A DNA stretch of 8,576 nucleotides. It comes from DATCVA01 sp036567205 (GTDB lineage: Bacteria > Pseudomonadota > Gammaproteobacteria > Burkholderiales > Burkholderiaceae_B). Below the pieces are notes generated by a model. That model had not been told where the DNA came from. It did not search any database and was given only the letters and a program-made list of their open reading frames with translations. Below are positions 1-5,831 of the stretch, in pieces (within the stretch, counting starts at the first letter, position 1; the number at the start of each line of letters is the position of its first letter). The stretch is from assembly GCA_036567205.1 (NCBI GenBank), contig DATCVA010000234.1, forward strand, positions 1-8,576, given 5' to 3'. Position numbers and translations under genes: made by a program.

Positions 1-1
1 C

Positions 2-304
2 GGGTGTTATCTTGTCTTTGTAGTTCCGTTGCTGGTTGAGTCTGGCCGCTGGCGCGACCGTGTGGACCGAATTTGCGTGGTCGATTGCGATCCGGCTACC
101 CAAATTGCCCGTGTGCAAGCGCGTAGTGGGCTGACGGCTGAAGCTATTGGGCGTATCATGTCAGCGCAAGCTTCACGAGAGGCCCGCTTGGCCGCAGCTG
201 ACGATGTCGTGCTTAACGATGCGCACACGACTCTTGACGAGCTTGCTTTGCGTGCACGTGCGTTACACAAGAAATGGTGTCTGCAGGCAGCGCAACAAAG
301 CTAG
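2..304 (+). CDS. coaE: Dephospho-CoA kinase, C-terminal part (5' end outside window)
   Basis: CoaE phosphorylates the 3'-hydroxyl of the dephospho-CoA ribose with ATP, the last step of coenzyme A synthesis in the cytoplasm. The reading frame is open from base 2 to the TAG at 302-304, about 100 codons, so the N-terminal half with the P-loop (full-length enzymes are about 200 aa) lies to the left. Visible hallmarks are the VPLLVESG segment at the start, the strand VDRICVVDCDP followed by TQIARVQARSGLT, and the family signature SAQASREARLAAADDVVLN, which contains the lid-region arginines. These align segment by segment with the C-terminal half of E. coli CoaE as I recall it. A TTG at 29 could be mistaken for a start, but homology continues upstream of it, so the gene is simply cut by the window edge. 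zapD follows 47 nt downstream, suggesting co-transcription. Function assignment is secure; nothing looks broken. Confidence 0.95.
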   Translation, partial: GCYLVFVVPLLVESGRWRDRVDRICVVDCDPATQIARVQARSGLTAEAIGRIMSAQASREARLAAADDVVLNDAHTTLDELALRARALHKKWCLQAAQQS

Positions 305-333
305 TCACGATTCGGCACTAAGTGCCCATCATT

Positions 334-340
334 AAAAAGG
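334..340 (+). promoter_or_regulatory. Probable ribosome binding site of zapD
   Basis: AAAAAGG ends 11 nt before the GTG at 352. The spacing is slightly long but usable. It favours the 352 start, because no purine-rich Shine-Dalgarno sequence precedes the alternative in-frame GTG at 322. Confidence 0.45.
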
Positions 341-351
341 TTACTGGTAGC

Positions 352-1104
352 GTGATTCTTTATGAATATCCTTGCAACGAACGGATCCGGGCCCTGTTAA
401 GGGTCGAGCATTTGTTCGGCAGGCTGTTTTTCTTTGCTCAGGGCGAAGATGTTCATTTTCACCAGGTGGCAGTGGTGACGCTGTTCGACTTGCTCGACAT
501 ATCCGATCGCACCGATTTACGAGGGGCTGTTTTACAAGACCTCGATCGTCAGCGTGTGGCGCTTAATGCATTGCGCCAGCATCCCGGCGTCGATCCAGGC
601 ATGCTTGATAAAATGCTCGACGAAATACAAGGTGCCGTGGCCGACCTTGGCGCCCTGGGCCGGGTGGGTCAGATGTTGCGCGACAACGAATGGCTGGCCA
701 GTTTGCGGGGTCGCATTACGGTACCCGGAGGTTCTTCGCCGGCGGACATGCCCTCATACTATGCCTGGCAAATCAAACCTCCCGAAAAGCGCTTGCACGA
801 TTTACAGCAGTGGATTAAGCCGTTTTTGCCGCTTTATAACGGATTAGCGCTTATTTTACGCTTGCTGCGCGAGTCCAGCGATGTCGTCGCGCTGGAAGCA
901 AAGCAGGGGGCTTATCAGGAAATGCTGACGGGTAAAACATTTCAGTTATTGCGCGTATGGGTAGATCCCGGCCTGGATGTTTTTCCCGAAATGAGCGCCA
1001 ACAAATATGTGATCTGGATTCGGTTTTCCAGCCAGGATAGCGACTTCAAACCCCAGCCCGCAGCTCTGGATATTCCGTTCAAGCTGGCCCGTTGCAATAT
1101 TTAA
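352..1104 (+). CDS. zapD: Cell division protein ZapD (FtsZ-associated, formerly YacF)
   Basis: ZapD binds the C-terminal tail of FtsZ and bundles FtsZ filaments, stabilising the Z-ring at midcell. From the GTG at 352 the product is 250 aa, close to the 247 aa of E. coli ZapD. Its N-terminus ILYEYPCNERIRALLRVEHL matches the family start (a short hydrophobic strand, then NE.(I/M)R..LR.E). The N-terminal two thirds look helical (FDLLDISDRTDLRGAVLQDL, then KMLDEIQGAVADLG). The C-terminal third is strand-rich (TFQLLRVWVDPGLDVFPEMS, then KYVIWIRFSS) and ends IPFKLARCNI, as is usual for the family. An in-frame GTG at 322 would add ten residues (PIIKKVTGS region) with no family counterpart and no ribosome binding site, so 352 is preferred. 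The protein is cytoplasmic, without signal peptide or membrane segment. coaE-zapD adjacency is common in Beta- and Gammaproteobacteria. Family call certain; start moderately certain. Confidence 0.93.
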   Translation: MILYEYPCNERIRALLRVEHLFGRLFFFAQGEDVHFHQVAVVTLFDLLDISDRTDLRGAVLQDLDRQRVALNALRQHPGVDPGMLDKMLDEIQGAVADLGALGRVGQMLRDNEWLASLRGRITVPGGSSPADMPSYYAWQIKPPEKRLHDLQQWIKPFLPLYNGLALILRLLRESSDVVALEAKQGAYQEMLTGKTFQLLRVWVDPGLDVFPEMSANKYVIWIRFSSQDSDFKPQPAALDIPFKLARCNI

Positions 1105-1296
1105 CTCCATTTTCAAATCAGGTTGTGAGCACGAAGGCGAATCGCAGACCGTACGTTTATACGATTGCTGCGCCAACACCAACACCGTTCATAATTGATT
1201 TGGAAATGGAATAAATCGCCGGGCTGTCACAAGGCCCATTGCGCCACCATAACGCAAAAGCTCATTCCCGCCGATGTTCACCTAAATCGCATGAAG

Positions 1297-1326
1297 TTGT
1301 TGCGTTCGATTTCAGGTGCTTAATAT
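1297..1326 (+). promoter_or_regulatory. Weak candidate sigma-70 promoter for mdtABC
   Basis: TTGTTG (1297-1302) and TAATAT (1321-1326) are separated by 18 nt and resemble -35 and -10 boxes with about 3/6 and 4/6 consensus matches. An alternative -35, TTGCGT at 1300-1305, would leave only 15 nt. The position, roughly 70 nt before the mdtA start and just upstream of the palindrome at 1357-1374, suits an operator-controlled promoter. The match is weak enough to be accidental. Confidence 0.3.
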
Positions 1327-1356
1327 TTGTGTTCCTGACTTCCACAATCGGCGAGA

Positions 1357-1374
1357 ATAACGGCGTTACGTTAT
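1357..1374. promoter_or_regulatory. Perfect spaced palindrome, candidate operator before mdtA
   Basis: ATAACG-GCGTTA-CGTTAT has 6-bp arms in perfect inverted order around a 6-nt spacer. An overlapping palindrome, TAACG-G-CGTTA (1358-1368), shares the left arm, so CGTTA occurs twice in tandem on the right. The element lies 20 nt before the mdtA ATG and about 30 nt after the putative -10 box, where a repressor or activator of an efflux operon could bind. No adjacent regulator gene is in view. It does not resemble the E. coli BaeR box as I know it. Binding is inferred only from symmetry and position. Confidence 0.35.
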
Positions 1375-1381
1375 CTTAAGA

Positions 1382-1386
1382 CGGAG
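1382..1386 (+). promoter_or_regulatory. Ribosome binding site of mdtA
   Basis: CGGAG within the purine-rich stretch ACGGAGAG leaves 8 nt to the ATG at 1395. This good Shine-Dalgarno match fixes the mdtA start. Confidence 0.75.
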
Positions 1387-1394
1387 AGCTCTGC

Positions 1395-2708
1395 ATGGCG
1401 GTCTCAAACTCCGAATCTATTCGGTTTTACCGTACCCGCATATGGGTATGGGCTATTGTTATTGTGGTCGTCGCGGCCGCCGCCTATTGGTATTTTAATG
1501 TGGGCCAAAAACCGTCCGGTACAAATCGATTTCGTCAGGGCGCTATGGGCGCCATGGCCGTGCCGGTTAAAGTCGCACCGGTCCAGAGCGGGCGTATTAA
1601 CTTTACTCTGAAGGCGATCGGAACGGTTAGCGCGTTCAATACGGTTACGGTGCGTAGCCGGGTCGACGGCGAGCTGCAGAAAATCCTGTTTACCGACGGG
1701 CAAAAAGTGCAAGAAGGCGATGTACTGGCGCAAATCGATCCGCGCACCTATCAGGTACAACTTGAACAGGCTTTGGGGCAGCAAAAGCAGAATCAGGCCC
1801 TGTTGGCTAACGCGCGCCGCGATTTGCAGCGCTATCAACAGCTATACAAGCAAAACTCGATTGCCAAACAACAGGTCGATACTCAGTCGGCGCTGGTGCA
1901 ACAATATTTGGGCTCGCAGAAAAGCGACCAGGCCGCCGTTGATAGCGCCAAGCTGCAATTAAGCTTTACAACCATTACGGCCCCTTTAAGTGGGCGGTTA
2001 GGCTTGCGCAAAGTGGATCAAGGCAATTTAATTGCCGCGTCCAATGTCGACGGACTGGTGGTTATTACCCAGACCCAGCCTATTTCCGTCGTATTTACTC
2101 TTCCTCAGGCGCAAGTGCCAAGCGTGTTGACGCAACTGCGTGCGGGCAAGAGGCTTGGCGTCGATCTTTACGATCGCGACGACCTTCAAAAAATCGCCAC
2201 CGGGGAACTGATGTCGATCGACAACCAAATCGATGTGGCGACCGGCACCCTTAAACTCAAGGCGCGATTTGCGAATGACGACGAATCCTTGTTTCCGAAT
2301 CAGTTTGTGAATGTGCGATTGAATGTAAGCGCCGACGATACGGCTGTGGTAATTCCCACCATCGCCGTGCAACAAGGCTCTATTGGCGCATTTGTCTACA
2401 CGGTGAACAATGACAATAAAGTGCATGTGCAGCGGGTGGTAACCGGCACTATCGAAGGTAATCGCGTTGCCATCAAAGACGGGTTAAGCGTGGGCCAGCG
2501 TGTCGTCACCGAGGGGGTCGATCGCTTGCGTGAAGGGTCTCTTGTTGAGGTTGTCGCGCCGGACGCAGCTACTCCGGTTGCCAGCGGGTTGCCCAGCGGG
2601 GTTCAGGCCGGGGCTACCGCAGTGCCCCCAAATGAGCCAGTTTCCGGCGCCTCCACAGGCGCCCGCGGCACGGGCAGCAACCCGCGGTCAACTCGGTCAC
2701 CGCACTAA
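1395..2708 (+). CDS. mdtA: MdtA-type periplasmic adaptor (membrane fusion) subunit of RND efflux pump
   Basis: This is the adaptor that links the inner-membrane RND transporter to a TolC-type outer-membrane channel. The product is 437 aa (E. coli MdtA is 415). A basic N-terminus (IRFYRTR) precedes one hydrophobic anchor at about residues 16-34; there is no lipobox cysteine, so it is probably an uncleaved membrane anchor and not a lipoprotein. Domains in order: first lipoyl half around 82-116 (VTVRSRVDGELQKILFTDGQ, then EGDVLAQIDPRTY); a Gln-rich alpha-helical hairpin at about 117-188 (RRDLQRYQQLYKQNSIAKQQ); second lipoyl half around 190-225 (FTTITAPLSGRLGLRKVDQG); a beta-barrel at about 228-310; the membrane-proximal domain up to about 385. 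The last 50 or so residues form a Pro/Ala/Gly/Ser-rich tail of low complexity. The gene leads the operon and ends 15 nt before mdtB. The RND partners identify it as MdtA/MuxA type; substrates are not readable from this sequence. Confidence 0.93.
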   Translation: MAVSNSESIRFYRTRIWVWAIVIVVVAAAAYWYFNVGQKPSGTNRFRQGAMGAMAVPVKVAPVQSGRINFTLKAIGTVSAFNTVTVRSRVDGELQKILFTDGQKVQEGDVLAQIDPRTYQVQLEQALGQQKQNQALLANARRDLQRYQQLYKQNSIAKQQVDTQSALVQQYLGSQKSDQAAVDSAKLQLSFTTITAPLSGRLGLRKVDQGNLIAASNVDGLVVITQTQPISVVFTLPQAQVPSVLTQLRAGKRLGVDLYDRDDLQKIATGELMSIDNQIDVATGTLKLKARFANDDESLFPNQFVNVRLNVSADDTAVVIPTIAVQQGSIGAFVYTVNNDNKVHVQRVVTGTIEGNRVAIKDGLSVGQRVVTEGVDRLREGSLVEVVAPDAATPVASGLPSGVQAGATAVPPNEPVSGASTGARGTGSNPRSTRSPH

Positions 2709-2710
2709 GT

Positions 2711-2715
2711 AAAGG
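2711..2715 (+). promoter_or_regulatory. Ribosome binding site of mdtB
   Basis: AAAGG lies 8 nt before the GTG at 2724. It supports GTG as the mdtB start, which also gives the standard RND N-terminus (short helix, then LFILRPVATTL). Confidence 0.65.
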
Positions 2716-2723
2716 TTGACGTC

Positions 2724-5700
2724 GTGAATCTTTCACGCCTATTTATTCTTCGCCCTGTCGCTACCACATTGGCGATGGTAGCTTTGCTGATTTCAGGCCT
2801 GCTGGCTTATAAGTTGCTGCCGGTGTCGGCCTTGCCCGAGGTCGACTACCCTACCATTCAAGTATCTACGTTGTATCCTGGCGCCAGCCCGGAAGTGATG
2901 ACCGCACTGGTGACTTCGCCGCTGGAGCGGGAGCTCGGGCAAATGTCGGGTCTTACCCAGATGATCTCCTCCAGTTCGGGCGGGTCGTCCCAGATCACCT
3001 TGCAGTTTGATCTGGATCTTGCCCTGGATGTGGCAGAACAGGAAGTGCAAGCCGCCATTAACGCAGCCTCTAACTTGCTGCCCGGCGACTTACCGGCCCC
3101 GCCTATATATAACAAGGTCAATCCCGCTGATACGCCGGTGATCAGCCTGGCGATTACCTCGCCGACCTTGCCGCTTCATGAAGTACGGAATCTGATCGAT
3201 ATACGCGTTGCACAAAAGCTTTCGCAAATATCGGGCGTAGGCCTGGTCAGCATTGCGGGCGGTCAGCGGCCCGCTGTGCGTATTCAGGCCAACCCGCAGG
3301 CTCTGGCGTCGCATAATCTGACGCTGGCCGACGTACGTAGTGCAATTATCGGCGCCAACGTCAATCAGCCTAAAGGCAATTTGGACGGCCCGGAACGATC
3401 TACCTCGATCAATGCCAACGACCAGCTCAGCTCAGTGCAGGACTACGAGCAGCTCATCATTGCCTACGAGAATGACGCGCCGTTACGGCTTAAGGATGTG
3501 GCGGTCGCTGTGCAGGATGCCGAAAATATACGGCAGGCGGCATGGATAGGGTCGACCCCGGCTATTCTGTTAAATATCCAGCGTCAGCCCGGCGCCAATG
3601 TGATCGAGGTTGTAGACCGGGTGAAGGGGCTTTTACCCTCGTTACGGCAATCATTGCCTACCGGTGTCGAGGTGGCGGTAGCAACTGACCGAACGCAGAC
3701 CATACGCGATTCGATCCACCATGTTCAGATCGAGATGTTGCTGGCCATTGCCCTGGTTGTATTGGTTACCTTTGTTTTTCTGCGCAGCTGGACGGCTACG
3801 TTCATTCCCAGCGTGGTGGTGCCGTTATCGTTGGTTGGAACATTCGGCGTTATGTATCTGGCGGGATTCAGCGTCAATAATCTGACGTTGATGGCACTGA
3901 CTATTGCCACGGGTTTTGTGGTGGACGACGCCATCGTTATGATCGAGAATATAGCCCGGCACATCGAGGCCGGTGAAAGCGCGCTGCAGGCCTCCTTGAA
4001 AGGCGCGGCGCAAATCGGATTTACACTGGTTTCGCTGACGCTATCGCTGATTGCCGTGCTGATTCCGCTGCTGTTCATGAGCGATGTTATCGGGCGCTTG
4101 TTTCGCGAGTTCGCCATTACCCTGGCTGTCGCAATCTTGATTTCGCTGGCTATTTCGCTAAGCCTGACGCCCATGATGTGCGCGCGGCTGCTCAAGCCCG
4201 AATCCGAAATGAAATTCAGCCGTTTCCAGCAAAGAATGGGGGCGGCGATTGACCGGCTTATCCACTGGTATGATCGCAGCTTGACGGTCGTGTTGTCGCA
4301 TCAGCGGCTGACCTTGTGGGTAGCCCTGGGCACGCTGGTTTTGACTGTGCTGTTATATGCGCTGGTGCCCAAGGGTTTTTTTCCGCAGCAGGATACCGGC
4401 CTGATCCAGGCAATAAGCCAGGCGCCTCAGACCGTATCGTTCAATTCGATGGCGCAGCGCCAGCAGCAAGCCGTTGATCACATTTTGAAGGATCCCGATG
4501 TTCAGGCCGTAACTTCGTTTATTGGCGTGGATGGCACCAATGCGACCTTGAATACCGGGCGCATGCAAATTGCGCTGAAGCCGGCCGCCGAACGCAGCGA
4601 TAATGCCGCGACGATAATTCGGCGCCTGGGCGACAGCTTGAAAGGCATCCCCGATATCGAAGTCTTTATGCAGCCGGTGCAGGACTTGACGGTGGACGAC
4701 CGGGTAAGCCGGACTCAATATCAAATGAGCGTATCGGATCCTAATCAACAGGTACTGACGCAGTGGGTGCCCAGGCTGGTGCACACATTGCAGCAACTGC
4801 CCGAGCTGGCCGACGTGACTGACGATTTTCAGCAGGCCGGCTTGCAAACCATATTGCAGATCGATCGCGATGCGGCGGCACGTCTTGGCGTTACGACTGC
4901 TGCTATCGACGAGGCGTTGTACGACGCATTTGGCCAGCGTCTGATTTCAACGATTTTTACCCAGTCAGCACAGTATCGCGTGGTGCTCGAGGTGTCGCCG
5001 CAGTATCGCCGGAATCCTCAGTCTTTGGCCAGCATTTACGTGCCAACAACATCAGGAACGCCGGTGCCCCTGACCAGTCTGGCCAGTTTTACGCAAGCCA
5101 ACACTTTGCTATCGATCGAGCGACTGGGGCAGTTCCCGGCGGCAACGGTGTCGTTCAATCTTGCGCAAGGGGTAGCCTTGTCGGATGCGGTGGATGCCAT
5201 CCGTCTTGCCGAGCAATCGCTGCAAATGCCCGCTTCGATTGAAACGCAGTTTCAAGGTGCGGCCCAGGCATTTCAGGCCTCGCTGGACAGTACCTTATGG
5301 TTGATGCTGGCCGCTGTCGCCGCCATGTACATCGTTCTGGGTATTCTGTATGAAAGCTATATTCACCCGATCACGATTTTGTCGACGCTGCCGTCGGCGG
5401 CGATTGGCGCGTTGCTGGCCTTGTTGTTAACGGGCGCAGAGCTGGACATGATAGGAGTGATCGGCATTATTTTGTTGATCGGCATCGTAAAAAAGAACGC
5501 CATCATGATGATAGATTTCGCGCTTGACGCTGAGCGGCATCGGGGATTGTCGCCGCGCGATGCTATTCACCAGGCTGCGGTATTGCGTTTTCGCCCCATT
5601 CTAATGACCACATTGGCCGCGCTGTTCAGTGCTATTCCTCTTATGCTGGCGACCGGAGCGGGGTCAGAGTTGCGCCAGCCGCTGGGGCTGGTCATGGTTG

Positions 5701-5831
5701 GCGGCCTGTTGTGCAGTCAGGTCCTTACGCTGTACACGACGCCGGTTATATATTTAATGTTCGACCGCCTGTCGCGGCGCTTTGCCGGGCGGCCGGGTAG
5801 CAGTACGGTTAAAGGCGGGGCTCTGCCATGA
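2724..5831 (+). CDS. mdtB: MdtB-type RND multidrug efflux transporter subunit
   Basis: This inner-membrane proton/drug antiporter subunit forms, with MdtC in E. coli, a mixed trimer that exports bile salts, detergents and some antibiotics. At 1035 aa it is full length (E. coli MdtB is 1040). The GTG start gives NLSRLFILRPVATT, the usual RND opening. Layout: TM1 about 8-30; first periplasmic porter/docking region about 31-330; TM2-TM6 about 338-490; TM7 about 529-550; second periplasmic region about 551-855; TM8 859-878; TM9-TM12 to the end. Proton-relay residues are intact: Asp401-Asp402 in TM4 (GFVVDDAIVMIENIA), Lys924 in TM10 (GIVKKNAIMMIDFAL), and the TM11 stretch RFRPILMT (955-962) with the Arg and Thr matching AcrB R971 and T978. 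MdtB-like stretches include LPEVDYPTIQVSTLYPGASP, LDVAEQEVQAAINAASNLLP and SFIGVDGTNATLNTGRMQI. It overlaps mdtC by ATGA, implying coupled translation. I see no frameshift or lost key residue. HAE1-class RND is certain; MdtB rather than another paralog is strongly supported by gene order and sequence. Confidence 0.95.
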   Translation: MNLSRLFILRPVATTLAMVALLISGLLAYKLLPVSALPEVDYPTIQVSTLYPGASPEVMTALVTSPLERELGQMSGLTQMISSSSGGSSQITLQFDLDLALDVAEQEVQAAINAASNLLPGDLPAPPIYNKVNPADTPVISLAITSPTLPLHEVRNLIDIRVAQKLSQISGVGLVSIAGGQRPAVRIQANPQALASHNLTLADVRSAIIGANVNQPKGNLDGPERSTSINANDQLSSVQDYEQLIIAYENDAPLRLKDVAVAVQDAENIRQAAWIGSTPAILLNIQRQPGANVIEVVDRVKGLLPSLRQSLPTGVEVAVATDRTQTIRDSIHHVQIEMLLAIALVVLVTFVFLRSWTATFIPSVVVPLSLVGTFGVMYLAGFSVNNLTLMALTIATGFVVDDAIVMIENIARHIEAGESALQASLKGAAQIGFTLVSLTLSLIAVLIPLLFMSDVIGRLFREFAITLAVAILISLAISLSLTPMMCARLLKPESEMKFSRFQQRMGAAIDRLIHWYDRSLTVVLSHQRLTLWVALGTLVLTVLLYALVPKGFFPQQDTGLIQAISQAPQTVSFNSMAQRQQQAVDHILKDPDVQAVTSFIGVDGTNATLNTGRMQIALKPAAERSDNAATIIRRLGDSLKGIPDIEVFMQPVQDLTVDDRVSRTQYQMSVSDPNQQVLTQWVPRLVHTLQQLPELADVTDDFQQAGLQTILQIDRDAAARLGVTTAAIDEALYDAFGQRLISTIFTQSAQYRVVLEVSPQYRRNPQSLASIYVPTTSGTPVPLTSLASFTQANTLLSIERLGQFPAATVSFNLAQGVALSDAVDAIRLAEQSLQMPASIETQFQGAAQAFQASLDSTLWLMLAAVAAMYIVLGILYESYIHPITILSTLPSAAIGALLALLLTGAELDMIGVIGIILLIGIVKKNAIMMIDFALDAERHRGLSPRDAIHQAAVLRFRPILMTTLAALFSAIPLMLATGAGSELRQPLGLVMVGGLLCSQVLTLYTTPVIYLMFDRLSRRFAGRPGSSTVKGGALP
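5811..5820 (+). promoter_or_regulatory. Probable ribosome binding site of mdtC inside the mdtB 3' end
   Basis: The purine-rich AAAGGCGGGG ends 7 nt before the mdtC ATG at 5828. It is an imperfect Shine-Dalgarno match. Because the mdtB stop overlaps the mdtC start (ATGA, 5828-5831), translational coupling could compensate. Confidence 0.45.

Larger units (their letters stand above)
1105..1394. other. Intergenic region between zapD and the mdtABC operon
   Basis: This 290-nt stretch has no reading frame resembling a known protein. In many Burkholderiales the small zinc protein gene yacG follows zapD, but I see no paired CxxC/CxxxC pattern in the forward frames. A reverse-strand frame across 946-1185 is mostly antisense to zapD and has no family features. 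No strong rho-independent terminator is visible after zapD: the best hairpin is GGGC/GCCC around 1220-1240, with a 4-bp stem and no T run. Two 7-bp inverted arms, CGCCGAT (1269-1275) and ATCGGCG (1347-1353), lie about 70 nt apart and may be chance. The right-hand part (about 1290-1394) looks like the control region of mdtA. Confidence 0.7.

Noticed and set aside
946..1185. Minus-strand open frame across the zapD 3' end into the intergenic gap
   Set aside because: Most of it is antisense to zapD; the part in the gap shows no family signature and no neighbouring gene supports it.
1220..1240. GGGC...GCCC hairpin after zapD as a rho-independent terminator
   Set aside because: The stem is only 4 bp, the loop is long, and no T run follows.
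1269..1353. 7-bp inverted arms CGCCGAT and ATCGGCG flanking the promoter candidate
   Set aside because: A 7-bp match about 70 nt apart is expected by chance at this composition; there is no supporting structure or duplicated target site, so it is not called as a mobile-element end.
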